From contig JAXDDX010000043.1 in the NCBI GenBank assembly GCA_034670405.1, forward strand, positions 2,480,001 through 2,544,000: 64,000 nucleotides of DNA. The letters are read 5' to 3'. Positions 40,262-52,827 of this stretch are shown one piece after another. The stretch is from Hoplostethus atlanticus (lineage: Eukaryota > Chordata > Actinopteri > Trachichthyiformes > Trachichthyidae). The notes beneath the pieces were generated by a model that saw only the letters and a program-made list of their open reading frames with translations, searched no databases and was not told the DNA's origin. The translations under genes were made by a program, and so were the position numbers. How positions within the stretch are numbered: position 1 is the first letter of the stretch; the number at the start of each line of letters is the position of its first letter.

Positions 40262-40372
40262 TAACTGTAGTATTACTGAAATTGAAACAGTAATTTGTTA
40301 CATTACTCGTTACTGTGGCAAGTAATATTATTGTAACAAGATACTGAGTAACGCGTTACTGCCCATCACTGC
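40262..40372. mobile_element. Truncated terminal piece of a DNA transposon
   Basis: Ends with AACGCGTTACTGCCCATCACTG, known in fish genomes as the end of elements whose other end reads CAGTGATGGGCAGTAACGCG. The matching left terminus is absent here. Confidence 0.5.
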
Positions 40373-41756
40373 ACTAACGTAGAAGGCACTGAGTGAGACA
40401 GAAAGGAATTGCTAACTCCACTAAAGGTGGTAGACTACATTAATACTGTATCATCATGCTTGAATTCACATATTAGGAGTTTACATCATTTTTTCATCAA
40501 GGAAGATCATATTCATTAATAATAATAGAACAGCGCTCGGTATTTGACCGATGCATTTGTCCTTCTGAAAAGGCATTCGCAGCTGAGTTAGAGGTGATGT
40601 TTCAAAAAGTGTTTGCCAACCAGAACTAAGGGAGCAATAGCTCAGGCATCTGTAGGCAATCAGCGCTTGAGTCATTTGGCTAATTGATTCATCTGAGTTT
40701 ATCACTTCTACTTCATTACTCTTTTTATACACAGTAACTGAAACGCCCTGATTTTCCAGCTGGGATTGGGCACGAGGAAATGAGTAATTAAGAATAGCTG
40801 GAAAGGTCCTCCTGTCTAACTGTCTATTTGATCAGTAAATGATAGGGAAAAAGGCCTAATCCATTTACTGTGGAATCAACTCCATTATTTTGGTAATCAT
40901 GGATGACAAGCAAGTTTCCCCCACGTGTCATTGAATGGTAAAAGTGTGTTTTAAAGTTTCATACGATACGACTGAGGTATTCATGGTAATAAAATAGAAA
41001 CTAATGGGAATAATCCCAAAATTAAATCATTTACTTCTCAAATGCTGTAGCTGAGGATTGTTTAGGAAGGACATCACATAGGATTCCATTGCAAGAAGTG
41101 ATGATTACTTTAATAGATGATCTACAGGAACAAGAGAAATATAAGAAATGATGAAAAAAGAGGAATTCCTTATACACACTGCAAATTTACTCCTATGTTT
41201 ATTAAAGAATATATAAACAATTCACACCAAGCAAATACAGATGTATATAGTCCCACTGAGATAAATTAAATGAAAATAATATAGTGTGTGGAAAAATAAT
41301 GAAGCTAAAATAAATTGAATTCTTTTGATTGGGAACAAGACTATCCCACTTTCATCCTCATTTAATTCAAACTAAAGTCATACTTCACTGATTCTCGTAA
41401 GGACATTTTCTTTCCACTTCTCCAACTTCCCGAGGGAGGTCAGAGGTCAGAGGTCAGCTACAGAACAGCGAACCTGGAGCTGGTAGGGGTTCAGTGTCTT
41501 TCTCAAGGACACTTCGGCAGGGTGGATGCTTGCCGACACGGAGGCATTCTCCCAACTCAGTGCACCACCTGCAGCTTCCATACGTAGTAATATGTACCAT
41601 ACAAGAAGTTGAGGTTGAGCCAAGTTCTGACAAGGCCTTCATTACTTTACATTGAATACAGGCAGGGCTCCTACACATTTTTCCTCATCAAATTCCATGA
41701 CTTTTCCAGGACATGACCAATATTTGTCAGAGTCTATGTTGCAAATGTGCTGATTA

Positions 41757-42785
41757 GGGGACATAGTCTTGAACTTGAAGGCCCACGGTATGTGAGAAAG
41801 CTGAAGATGATTGAAAAGATCATTGAATATGTGATGTGAATGTCCCAGGTCTTATTTGTGGCTACAGCTATCACTTAGGACCAATACTATCAGGACATTT
41901 CTGATTGTGTTTTTTTTTTTATTCCTCAAAGGGAAGTGGATCAACAAGCAGCCAAGCTTCACATTCAATATTTCACTGGTTGGAACAAAGATTTACACTA
42001 ATTACATGAACGAATTAGACCAAGTTCGGATACTAGAATCATGTTGGATCATCAGTAAAGTAATTCCATTGCATATACCACACATATTATGGGCCTTCAA
42101 GTTCAAGACTCCCCTAATGTGCAACAGGCTGCTCCGCATGTTCTACCAGACTGTGGTGGCCAGTGCACTCTTCTTTGCTGTGGTATGTTGAGGAGGCGGC
42201 ATCAAGGCAAAGGATGCCAACAGGATTAATAAATTGGTCAAGAAAGCTGGCTCAGTTGTGGGAGAGAGCCTGGACAGTCTGGAAGAGGTGGCTGAGGGGA
42301 GGATGAAGTCTAAAATCAGATCCATCTTGAAGAACCCATCCCACCCCCTCTATGATGAGATGGACAGGCTGAGAAGCTCCTTCAGCACCGTCTCATCAAA
42401 CCTAAGTGCACAAGGGAACGCTTCAAGCAGTCTTTTGTGCCTGTACAACGCTACCTCCAACGTCAGCAACCCCCCACCCCACATACACACACACACACCT
42501 ACACCCAGACCCACTCAGAACTGCCGCCCCCCACACACACCAAACAGTACCAAATTGCAATGTGCTGTGCACAACTGTAAATTATTCCTTAGTTATTATT
42601 CCTTGCACTACTTCAATATTTTTGGTATATTTCTCTTTTTTGTATATTTTGATATTTTTTATACAGCCTGTTGCCCTTAAATGTGTTTGTTATATAGTGA
42701 TGTGTGCCTCTCTCTTGTGCTGCATAACTGCAATTTCCCCTCGGGGACAATAAAGAGTACCATCTAATCTAATCTAATCTAATGA
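41757..42785 (+). mobile_element. 5'-truncated Rex1-like LINE with inverted 5' piece
   Basis: The 3' end of a Rex1-type ORF2: LLRMFYQTVVASALFFAVVC (about 42130-42190), an in-frame stop where Trp is usual, then KLVKKAGSVVGESLDSLEEV and SHPLYDEMDRLRSSFST. This is followed by a 3' UTR and an (ATCTA)n tail (42764-42785). Upstream, 41757-41800 is an inverted copy of about 42080-42118 (GGGCCTTCAAGTTCAAGACT), as produced by twin priming. Not functional. Confidence 0.78.
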
Positions 42786-45689
42786 GAAAATATATAAAAA
42801 CACAAAAACATGTACAACATTAAATAAAACAAAAGAGAGGGTCGTAGACTGAGTTATTGGGAGAATGGAGTAAAAGTAAAAATTTTAATCTAGAAAAACT
42901 TAAAACTGATCTTAAAAGTGACCAAAAAAGCTGTTTTGCAAAATTCTCGCAATTTTTTGCTCCTCCTTTTTTCTCATGCATGTATGATAAATGAATTGAA
43001 TCCTCAGTTTCATGCCAGGCACTAGTCCTCCAGCAGAACAAGACTGATGAAAGATGCTGTGTGAAAAAAAAAAAAACTACATCCAATCTGGGTCACAGCA
43101 GGAGGCTTCACAGGCAGACTCTCACACACTGACTGGACTAACTAATGGTCCAAAAAACCCATCAAGAAATTCTGTGTGGTTAGAAATTCATACTGCCTCT
43201 AAACCGGTAGCACCTACATTTTCTGTTTTCATTTTTCATATTCTTTTAAAGCTGCTCTGTGAAGCATTTTTAAACATCAATATATCATTGTCAAATCAAC
43301 AGTGCTACCTTGGTATAATTACCGTAAACAAACGAGACCATGGAGGAGACGATCGGTGCCATGGAGCGCCAACCCAACGCTACAGCAGCTGATTTCACTA
43401 TTAGCTTCTCCTTTCTGGTTGAAGGTTGAATCAGTAAAATCACCTTCTGTAGTCTCTTGAATCCTTCAGCCCTGCCAATCAACATCACCTGCTCCATACT
43501 TCATCTGATTGTTCAAGTAGATTTTTAAGTATTAAAATTAGTAGAAGAGTTATACATATTGCTAAGACTAGACTAACTTTATGTCATCTCACAGCCCCTC
43601 AATCGTCACCCGGATGTGTTACGAGAAAATACCGGTTCCCTGTTTCAATGGTAGGGCTGAAAAACGAATTGAAAACAACCAAAAGTGTAATATGCCAAGT
43701 GCAATTTCTAAATAATCAGAGGCTGCATTTTTATGACGGCGCTTTTGCTAAAATGTCATAATCCTCAAGAGTAAAATTCAGGTCAGTCAGTCAGGGTCAG
43801 ACACTCCTCCCTGGGTGCTATCAAACCTTGTTACATTCTACAGCACCAGAGAAAATAATTTTCTATAAATCATCATTTCTACTTTATTGGGCAGTAGCTT
43901 ATTAATAAAGTTAAAAAAAAATATTAGTATGAAAATTAAATGTTTACTATTAATCTTCATACTTTAGCTGCAAAATTTCCCCTCCCACAATCCTCTTCCA
44001 GTATTGAGGTAGAACTCGTCCTCGTCGCCAGACAGAAACAGAGCGTTCCAACCTGTAAGCAAGAGAAACCATTAAGACAACTGAATTTCAATAGTCCATT
44101 TTTTTCTCAGGAATAAAAAAAATGTCACACAGAACAAGACAGAAAAGTCGCATGTCAGAATACAAATGACAGACTTCGTGGGATGAGGCAGAAAACATGA
44201 ATTTTTATGTGGTGCCCATGGCGGAGTAACATGGCGTCTGCCTTCCCCTTCTTTGTTCTTTCCCTTCTATTACTATATATGCACCATGGGACTGCACAGA
44301 ATACATGCTTTTTTTTTATCCGAGGCAAAGGTGTCTCCTCAACAATTTTCTCTGGTTCTGTGCAAAGTCCCTGACAGACAAATCAAGTCACATTCTGGAG
44401 AAAACCTTTCATTATATTCACACTGAGCAAGCCCTGTGTATTAGCATCTCAGTTTTCAACAACAAATTATATTTTTTCAAGGGCTGAAAAACAACATTAA
44501 GTTGAAGAAACTGCGGTACACATATTGCATTGCTGTAATAACAATATTCCGCAAAAGAACTGCAAAATGAGTTTTGTCAACATCATGTAGCCAGAATGCA
44601 CAAGCAGATTGCAACAGCTCTTCTGATTCAACAGGTCAAACACACATCATGTGTTCTTGTTTAGCACACAAAATACAACCAGCTAAACTAAAATGCACAA
44701 CAAAGGCTGTGCAAATGAGAGTTCAATGTGACGATGTGAATATTGGCAATGCTGATCTAATACAAATATTGACAGTATTAAATGTGTGGGTATTTTTTTC
44801 AGTGCTGTGCTGTATGTGCGTGAAATCATTTGTTGTGGGGACAAATAAAGGTCTTATCCAGTTGTCGTTGTACTGGACCTGGAGACACTGGTCCTGTGAT
44901 CGGTAGCGTGGGAAATCACCATCAGTCACCAGCCCAATGCTAGTAAATATCTAATCTACATGGCACCGGCAAACAACCACCCTCTTTTTTTTATTCTAGA
45001 AAGCAATTTGGATTTTAGACTCCACCAGCCATTTTCACTGGGGCATAAGAAAAGTTGTTTTCAGTAAACACCACCCATCTGATAATCTAATTTGTTTATA
45101 AGGCTGCAGAAAAAAGGCTCAATATGGCTGCAGTAGCAATCTGTGTACTACACATGAAAATTGTTCATGGTTTAATTTCCCCAGGCTACATCACTGATTA
45201 TAGGTCCACGTGTACCAGAAGATGTATGTAAAAGCCCTTCTTACATAATTCCAATTGAGCAATATGCTCAGTTATCCTGTGCTGGAACAAATTACACAAC
45301 TGCAGCATATCAGACCAAGAAGATAACAGTGTAAAATGTACTCCTAATGTCAGCCTTTTTAATCTAGCAACTGATTAAATGTTGGGACTGATTGGTGAAC
45401 AAATTTAAAGCCGTCAAACACGACATTTCAAATTTCTAACAAACATAGCTTTTAAATATACCTGTACAAGGACAAATGTGTCAATCCCAACAGAATTTTA
45501 ATTGGAGCCACATGTATGTACTGTTGCAAAAACTGTTATAATTAAATAATTAAATATGCTCTCTTCTATACTTCAAATATGAGGGGTTGTTTCTCTGGTG
45601 GAGTGCCCTACAGACCCTTTCAGCATTACCAATTAAATGTTCAGTTACTTTGGATCAATGCACCGTGGATCATCCATCCTCCCTTGTCC
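42786..45689. other. Intergenic 3' of dynlt2b
   Basis: At about 43360-43455 lies a degraded relative of the 10.8-kb MITE (CAGCAGCTGATTTCACTATTAG ... CAGTAAAATCACCTTCTG). On the minus strand, 43983-44049 follows TTGCTTACAG and reads GWNALFLSGDEDEFYLNTG to a stop; it could be a stray exon but matches no family I know. Otherwise nothing recognised. Confidence 0.45.
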
Positions 45690-48600
45690 TCAGTAGTAAT
45701 AGCATCCGAAAACAGCCACCACACAGAACAAGCTGTCCTACGGAGGCAAAACACAGTTAATCAATTCAATTGCTGTCACCTGAGAGGTCTGTTGTTTCTC
45801 TCACACCTGACTGAACAGAGCTAAAACAAAGGCTTACATTCATGAAAACCTCTTCAGCGTAGCCGTCTGTGTCTGCATCCCAGAAACACCTGGAAGACAT
45901 CCTGGTGAAACACAGGAGGATAAGAGCTGTGAAAGCCATTCAAGGTCATAGATTGTCACTTTTGAAGCACAAATTACACAGATATAACACAACACACATA
46001 GCAAAACAAGAAAAGGGTGCATGTTGACCTCTGACCTCCTAATATATGCCAGGCATTGATAACCTACAGGTTTATGGAAGCAAAGTTTGTGAGCAGAAAG
46101 TCCCAAATTCTAATCTCTGCACTGACTGGGAACATCTGAGTGTGTAAATGAGTAAAGCTGGGCTCACACCACAAGTTTTTAAATCCTAACCGATTTTGAA
46201 ATCGGGTTGCATCACGCACGAAGAGAATCTTAACAGATGTTCTTCTCTCTAATCTCAAACGTGCACAGACTACAAGATCTGAAAATAACTGTGCATCACA
46301 CACTAGAGGATATTACTAAGATTATCGTGCCAGAGGGAGCTTGAATGCACCGCCTTGCGTGATCTCATGGGGAAGTAGATGTAAACAAAATGTAGACTGG
46401 CATGGTGAAACCGGTGCAACTTGCTTTACTTATGCGTTGCAGTGTGAAAGAATCACTGTTTCCCCTCAAATGCCCCTATATTGCAACACGTAAGGTAAAA
46501 GACGTTTCATTCATTCCCGCCCACATTAGGTAAAATAAAGCATAGACATAAAACGGGAATAATATTTACATTTTAATCCAATCAAAGAGGACAGAATCAA
46601 ATGCATACAGTGTACATTGCAACCAATAAAATAGTTTCAATGCTGTGGTGTGTTACCGTGTTTACAGTGAGCCGTTAAACTAGCTGAACTAACCTTAACT
46701 ATCGATATTGCAAATATGCTTCTGCAAACATGTCAAAAGAACCAGTGCACCAGAAAGGAAAACAAAGTCAAACAAAACTTCAACGTTAATAATGTTACAT
46801 CCCTGACGTCCACAACTCCGTTGGAGCCTGGCCCTCCACTAGAACCAGCGCCAGCGGCAGCTCTGTGCCCGCTGAGACTGTCAAACCGCCGGCCTTGAAC
46901 CGAAACAGGCTAGCGCTGGCTCCGACTGCCTGGAGGGTTGTTGTCGGGGCATAGAGACGGATAAAGCTGCACAGCTAATTGTAGACAAAAATGAGACCGC
47001 TAGATCGTTTGGCCAAAGAGAAAGGTACTTTAATGCAGATTGGTACAAAAATAGAGAGCGGTTAATTCTTTGCTGCTGTCAAACAGTTTGTAACTTTCTC
47101 CAAATGTGGAGATGACGGCATCCGCCAGCCTGTGGTGCAAGCAAGCTCTAGTTACTCTGCAGAAGTTTAGTGCGAGTCTCCGGTCTATCTACCGCTACAC
47201 ATACACTCTTTTTGGCCCCCGCACTTCTGAAATGAATCCGGCGCCCGTGCTTGGAAGACACAGGCAGTCGTGTTCTTGCCACATATCGACAAGCCTTTCC
47301 TCCATCTCAGTTGTCCAACGCACCAGTACAACAGCTTGTTGTTGTTTCTTCATTCACTTCCATGTCCTTGTAGATTGTCTCTCTCATTGGTTATTGTGGT
47401 CCCGCTCGGAAAGCAGTGACGTAATCATCCCGATTTTAAATCCTAGATATCAAACATGTTTGATATTATCAGGGCGGCCCCGATGCGTCCCCAAGCAAAT
47501 CTGGAGGGTTAAGATTGGATCTGTAAACCGCTCAGATTACCAGATAATCGGTGCCGAACAAGGTTCCGTCCAGATCACTCCGCCAATTGTCGGGAGGGGC
47601 AAATCGGGGATAAATCGGCCCAATTATACTCCTATCCTAACACTCTCCGCTCCCTCAACACCTACTAATGAACCCCAGACTGGTCCAGCGGATCTGCTCA
47701 GTGGCTCACAGTAGAAGGGTGTGGTTGACTGTGGAGCTCCCTGATGTGAAGGTAACTGCATAAATGTGATGCTGGGTATTACTGGAACAGAACATCCATG
47801 TTCAGCTCGCTCATGTCACTGACCCCAGTGCATCCCACACACTGCATAAAGATTCCCACTTGGTGGGAATCAAACAGTGTGTCCAGTACTGTGATGTCTT
47901 TTTCCTTGGATTTTCTGTTGATGAAGTTTGAGTTTCTGTAGGTGGCACTCTGCTATAAATCACTGTTCTGAGATGTAAAACACATCACTTCCTGTATATT
48001 AATATATAAACTCTCATCCACTGGGTGTAGATTTATTACTTGAACACTCATTTGTAGTTTACCAATGCCATGTGATCACTCACTTGACTCCCTCTCCACG
48101 TTGTTCTCCAATGACCACTTGCACCACAAGCTTATATCTGTCAAACCCCACATCTGTTGAAGAGAGAAGAAGTGACAGTGTGATGGCGGAGTGGATAGCA
48201 AGTATAATAATTCTGTGTGGAGAGAAGGAAGGCAGATAGAAAGAGACAGAGAGAGAGATGGAGAGACAGCTAGTGTGAAAGGACATCACTTGCCCTTCAC
48301 TTTGTTCTTAATGCTCTCTGCCAGTGAACTGGACAAATCTCGGACTTCCTCCGGGTCATACTGCAGCCCAGACAGTCGCTCCCTCAGGATGTCACGAATA
48401 TTCTCCTTCACAATGGCTGGCTTAAACCTGGAAGGAGTAAAAGTTAACAGCAAGGCAGGAAACTAACTTGTTGGTCCACTGGCCAGACATTCAACAGTCA
48501 CTACCATAGTAGTGAACTGCACTACTTTACCAGTCAGTTAGAGTTTTTATTATTATATATTCTATTAGGCTGGTGGCTGGTGACAATTTTCCACCTTAAA

Positions 48601-48974
48601 TTGGACTATGTGAACTTCACCATACGCACATATCAGCACATACGGGCGGCTGACAAAACTCACATGACGCCAGTACAATAATTTAAACCAGTAAGAGTGT
48701 ATTCATACTGAAGCGGCGCTAAACGGATGATATTTTAGAGATATTTACACCAACTAACATGTAGGCTTGGACGAGCTAACGTTAGCTAAGCTGTTTCAGT
48801 CTGCAGTGTCTGACAAACTAACAGTAGATAAGTTGATACCTAGCGTTAAAGCTAACTTAACTCGCTGGCTAAACACAAACTTCTCTTACAAGCACTAACT
48901 TAGATTTGACCACTTTGACCAACTCACTTGTGCTGATGATTAGGTCGTATAAGGTAAGTATCTGACCCCTCCAT
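45690..48974 (-). CDS. dynlt2b: Dynein light chain Tctex-type 2B (TCTEX1D2), five coding exons
   Basis: Light chain of cytoplasmic dynein-2, the retrograde intraflagellar transport motor of cilia. Minus-strand coding exons are 48928-48974, 48294-48427, 48084-48153, 45838-45901 and 45690-45737; phases agree and the total is 363 nt, 120 aa (human about 142, with a longer N-terminus). It reads MEGSDTYLIRPNHQHKFKP, then IVKENIRDILRERL, GFDRYKLVVQVVIGEQRGEG, CFWDADTDGYAEEVFMN and DSLFCVVAVFGCYYY. The family hallmarks VVIGEQRGEGV and CFWDADTDxY are intact. The start is the only ATG in exon 1, in an unmethylated-looking upstream region with GCTAACGTTAGC words. The second intron uses a GC donor (G|GCAAGT). 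The intron between exons 3 and 4 holds about 2.2 kb including a transposon-like block. This identification is strong. Confidence 0.95.
46158..47640. mobile_element. Probable degraded DNA transposon in dynlt2b intron
   Basis: Left-side words CTCACACCACAAGTTTTTAAATCC and CCGATTTTGAAATCGGG are echoed in inverted, diverged form at 47430-47640 (GATTTTAAATCC, AAATCGGGGATAAATCGG). The middle (46.8-47.3 kb) is GC-richer than the flanks. An open frame at 47106-47714 has no family motif and is probably chance. Boundaries are approximate. Confidence 0.35.
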
Positions 48975-49336
48975 AGCTTGCCAAAATAATAAAAAAACAA
49001 ACCAGAGGAGATAGATAAAGAAGGTGGACGGCTAACAAGTTAGCTAGCTCATCTTTGCAGGGTTGTATGGGTCACCATAGCGACGTCGTTTCCCCGTTTC
49101 CTGTTTCAAAATAAGAGTTACGGTAGTTTGTTGTTCTTCTTTTTCATTTTATTGTAGACTGGACGCAGCGATTGCGTACTGCTGCCCTCTACAGGTTATA
49201 TGTGAGGTTAGGCCTTCATGTTTTATTCAGGATTTACTTCCCCAGTTGTGGAGAAATACTCTGGAGTTCCTTCATCATTTTGCAATCGCACACCATGCCT
49301 GGCCAGTTCTATAAAGAATAAACTTCTTTCTGAGTT
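48975..49336. other. Presumed dynlt2b promoter/5' region
   Basis: Between the dynlt2b start codon and the upstream exon-like segment. Contains GTTAGCTAGCTC words and no evident TATA box on the minus strand. The transcription start could not be placed. Confidence 0.4.
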
Positions 49337-49447
49337 TTAGACAGTTTCTATTTCCCCCCCATTCACATTTCCCATCTGGATGCCCATGGTCAGCTCCTCA
49401 AGCCACTCTTCCAGATTTCCCAGACACACAACCCTGAGACCCTGAGA
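49337..49447 (-). other. Exon-like segment on the minus strand
   Basis: Follows a good acceptor (TTTTCTCTCAG) and reads SQGLRVVCLGNLEEWLEELT then MGIQMGNVNGGEIETV and a stop at 49337-49339, 37 codons including the stop. It looks like a last coding exon of a gene on the same strand, upstream of dynlt2b. I do not recognise the protein and found no certain partner exons. Confidence 0.35.
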
Positions 49448-51211
49448 CTGAGAGAAAATTAGTTTTCTCACACAACATTCGCAAATTTTTGTTTCAACAT
49501 TTTAGATGTAAAATCAAACTTCTTTTATTCAGTCCACAAAATTATTGTTATGGATCACATATACCTTTTATTTGAACCGACATCTGTACATTTCGGTCCA
49601 ACATGTTACACATTCCTGTACATTTTAGTTCAGTAAATCTCGAATACCATGACATGGGCTTGAAGCATCCAGCGTCCTAAGTGTTGTCATTGTAGAGCAT
49701 TTTAAGCTTTTCTTAAGATTGGAATTTGTACCTATCTTTCATGGTTGATTGTGATCGAGAATGATGGGTGGGTGAAAATCAATAAAGACTATTTGCAGCG
49801 AACCCGATGCTTAACAATGCTGCTATTTTTCCCTCCACTTGTGGTATGATGATGTTGATGATTGATTTAAACAGACAGAAGCCCAGACTGTGAAAGAATC
49901 GATAACTCTGTTGTTTGAGGCACCAAAATAGAACTATCTACAACTGGGGCATTTGAATGAGCTTTTCGCCCAGGCCACATCCAGCAAAGACTTGTAGGGA
50001 AATGTAGGGCAGTGGCCTACTAATTCTAGATTAGGTGACACAGAAGCTACAACTAAGGGCATTTCATTTTACAAACAGCCAGAGAGTAAAAGCCATCCAG
50101 CACAAGGCAGGGCTGTAGTAATTGAGTCTGGTCTCCAGACCACTTGCTTGCTTACTTTCTCCTCAGCACTACAAACTTCTCAGTCTTCAATCTTCTTAAT
50201 CTTCTATGCATCTAATTGTCAAATGGTATGTATTAATTAGTTGTTGAAGAGTTTAGTACTCCTGCAGATAGATCTGTGTCTCTGTTGATCCTTAAGAAAC
50301 TTTTTAAGCATTATGTGTTACATTTGGCAAAACATAAATACTGTTTATTGCCTATATTGGACTTGAACTGGACTCCTTTTGCTCTGGTATCAGTCTTGAC
50401 CTGGTCTTGACCCCCTGTGGACCTGGTCTTGGACTTGACTTGGTCCAGACCAGGCACATGGCTCTCTGACTGACTTGTTTGTTCTTACTGAAATCTTTGC
50501 ATGTTTTGTACATAAAAGAAATATTATTACATGGACACATTGATGACACAGAGACAGCTTTCTCTGTTATTAGCGGCGGCCATAGTCCACCAGTTTATTG
50601 CACTAGACTGCTGAGGTTTAACTATCGGCCTCTAGTCTAGTGGTTGCTCACACATCAATGACTTATCTCTGACTAGTTTTAATGAAATATCTATGTGATG
50701 ATATTACCCTGTAAGTTAAAATTGTTTGAAATATTGTGAAATATTTTCTATTGTAGAGAAACTGAAATCACCACAACCAACAATATAATATAATTGCAAC
50801 TCTGCAGCTTAACAGTGACAACCTGATCTAATCATATTCACATGGAGTGGAAAAGGTTGACTGTTGACAAAAAAACAACAAGAAACACCTTATTCCGCTT
50901 AACAGGTACATGAGGATGTATTAGAATGAGATTTTCCCATTTTCAACTCCAAATCAATTGAGTCAAAAAGCTAAGCATAAACACAGTGTGCTCAGGTTAA
51001 TTGTTCACCAGTTCAATATTGTTAAGGCTGCAGGCCAAGCGGGGGGGGGTGTTCACACGGCCCGGGCTATTACACAGGCTAATGGTCGAACATGGTGTGA
51101 ATCATTACATTCAGCAGTGAGCATTAATATCCACTGGCCCTTAATAAACACAGGTGCAAAACACAAATCAATCTAATAACTCTGCTCTAACATTAAACCT
51201 GCAAATGAGGT
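49448..51211. other. Intergenic or intronic, nothing recognised
   Basis: AT-rich DNA with no convincing exon or repeat on either strand. Confidence 0.5.
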
Positions 51212-51475
51212 CTACAGACAGACCTTGATTTGTTTTTTTATTGATTCACTATAACGGGCTGCTGAGTACAAGAGTCTACATGCACAATTTTCCCGGGTGT
51301 GATTAAAAGGTTTCTGAGTTTTAATCTCAAGCTTCATTTCCTCCTCTAGTTCCTCCGCTGATGGCGGAGGTGTTTTCATCTGCCAAGCAGAATGATTGGT
51401 CTTGTTGTACATACTGTCTCTTTCTTCAAAAAAAGTTCCTGGCACAAGCGAACCTGCATTGCTAACAAGTAACAA
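51212..51475 (-). other. Unidentified coding-like frame
   Basis: An 87-codon minus-strand frame reading in part SLVPGTFFEERDSMYNKTNH and SAWQMKTPPPSAEELEEEMK. The composition (charged, proline-rich, acidic patch) is protein-like, and an acceptor-like TTGTTAG lies near its start. It could be an exon of the same unknown gene as 49337-49447, but the splice frame could not be established. Confidence 0.3.
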
Positions 51476-51529
51476 ACAAAATAAGACTGAATAGAGGTAT
51501 GAAATAAAGTATAAAAGTCTTGTTAAGGG

Positions 51530-52050
51530 GTGTCATGTAAGGGTAGCCGACTACGCCACCTAGTGTTTGAGGACTAGGACCTCTAAATGGTTAAATTTAA
51601 GAGACACCCAGGTTCGTTTGCTCTGGTTTTGCCAAACACACAGACACAGGAGATAGGGTATAAACAATTTATTTATAAAAAGGGTTTTAAAAAAAAAAGA
51701 CATTCATGGGGCAGTAGAGGTCCGTACTTCCCCTAGAGTGGGGGCTGTGCCAATGAGCGCATAGGAATGGGTACCCGCCTTGCATTAAGCAGAACTGGCG
51801 TTGTGTATGATCTTTCAGCGATCAACCGGCTGCCCCGCAGGCAGTGCTCTCCGTGGCTTCTCCCGGTTCTGGCTCCGGGCTGCTCCCTCCAGTTTCCCCT
51901 TCCCGACCAGTCTCCTACCGAGATCTGGGAAGTCCTTATTGTTTTGGATTCGGGCTAAACGATCATCCACTTGGTTGACGGGTGATGCAGCTCAGCTGTG
52001 TCGGTCATGCGAGCTGTCAAAACTCAAGTCACAACACTGCAAACATAAAA
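51530..52050. repeat. Unclassified repeat-like block
   Basis: A compositionally distinct, GC-richer block starting TGTCATGTAAGGGTAGCC and ending near AAGTCACAACA (TG...CA-like ends). It has an A-run and TTTATT, a complement of AATAAA, inside. It may be a minus-oriented LTR, but no target duplication was found. Confidence 0.35.
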
Positions 52051-52187
52051 AATAAAAAAAAGTAATTATAATCAACACTACAAAACAAAACACGGCAACC
52101 GCCATGGAACAATTAAATCTGCGTTTCTCAGTCGACATTAACATTCACATATATCATATATTTTATTCTCTTGGTAGTGCATACCAA

Positions 52188-52233
52188 GAAACTGAAACTA
52201 AAAACTGAAAACTGAAAACTGAAAACTGAAACT
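52188..52233 (+). promoter_or_regulatory. IRF/ISRE-like GAAA array
   Basis: GAAACTGAAACT at 52188-52199 fits the interferon-stimulated response element core GAAANNGAAACT. It is followed by further GAAAACT repeats and another GAAACT. It lies about 350-390 bp upstream of the TATA box at 52578. Confidence 0.55.
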
Positions 52234-52462
52234 ATTTGTTTATCACTGTAAATGATAACGCGTTGTCTTCCAGCAGGTTTATTTACTCGTTTTATTTATT
52301 TACTTATTTACTCAGATGCAAAAGTAACACAGTGCTGGGAAGCTTCTATAAACTAATTTCTTTCTATTTCTTACAAATTTAACAGAAATCCCTTTTTTAT
52401 ATAATTGTACGGCTGTGTTGCTGCCTTGCTCCAGCAGGTGGCAGTGTGGCAGAGCTGCTTTA

Positions 52463-52475
52463 AGTTTCGTTTCTC
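52463..52475 (-). promoter_or_regulatory. ISRE-like element
   Basis: AGTTTCGTTTCTC is the reverse complement of GAGAAACGAAACT, an excellent fit to the ISRE consensus. It lies about 103 bp upstream of the TATA box and about 960 bp upstream of the RTP start codon. Confidence 0.6.
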
Positions 52476-52577
52476 TTCAGTTGTCAATGCTCTTATGTGT
52501 CTTTACACATTTTCATGAAGGGCATTAAAACAACAATCTTACTCCTCAGTTCATTCACACTAAACACATTTCTTGTG

Positions 52578-52587
52578 TATATAAATA
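52578..52587 (+). promoter_or_regulatory. TATA box, candidate RTP promoter
   Basis: TATATAAATA. With the ISRE-like elements upstream it gives the layout of an interferon-inducible promoter. An untranslated first exon starting near 52610 would then splice to the acceptor at 53422-53423. Confidence 0.5.
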
Positions 52588-52827
52588 GTATAATAATGGC
52601 TGGTTCAAAGATTGAATTTGATGCTTACCCACAGAAATAATATTTCTATTATTATATATAAAGAGTGATAGTGAATAGAAATGTGGGTAAATTAAGGCAT
52701 CACAACCACCAAAATAAACAAAAATCTATTATATTTTCAATAAAATTCATGGTTTCCCTGTATTACCTACTAGTTCTACACTAGTAGTGATACTTCTTAC
52801 TATGATGTGTATTTTATGTGTAGATTT

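Larger units (their letters stand above)
37321..41756. other. Intergenic, nothing recognised apart from small repeats
   Basis: Contains a short fish SINE/LINE fragment near 38962-39010 (TTTACATTTTAGGCATTTAG), an (AC)n tract at 39357-39375, and a sequence near 41490-41530 related to the 6.4-kb relic. No gene was found. Confidence 0.5.

Noticed and set aside
43983-44049. Alternative last exon for dynlt2b
   Set aside because: Splicing from exon 4 would put it in a different frame from its protein-like one (GWNALFLSGDEDEF), while the 45690-45737 exon gives the conserved C-terminus.
47106-47714. A 202-codon frame in the dynlt2b intron
   Set aside because: No family motif or splice support, and it overlaps transposon-like inverted sequence.
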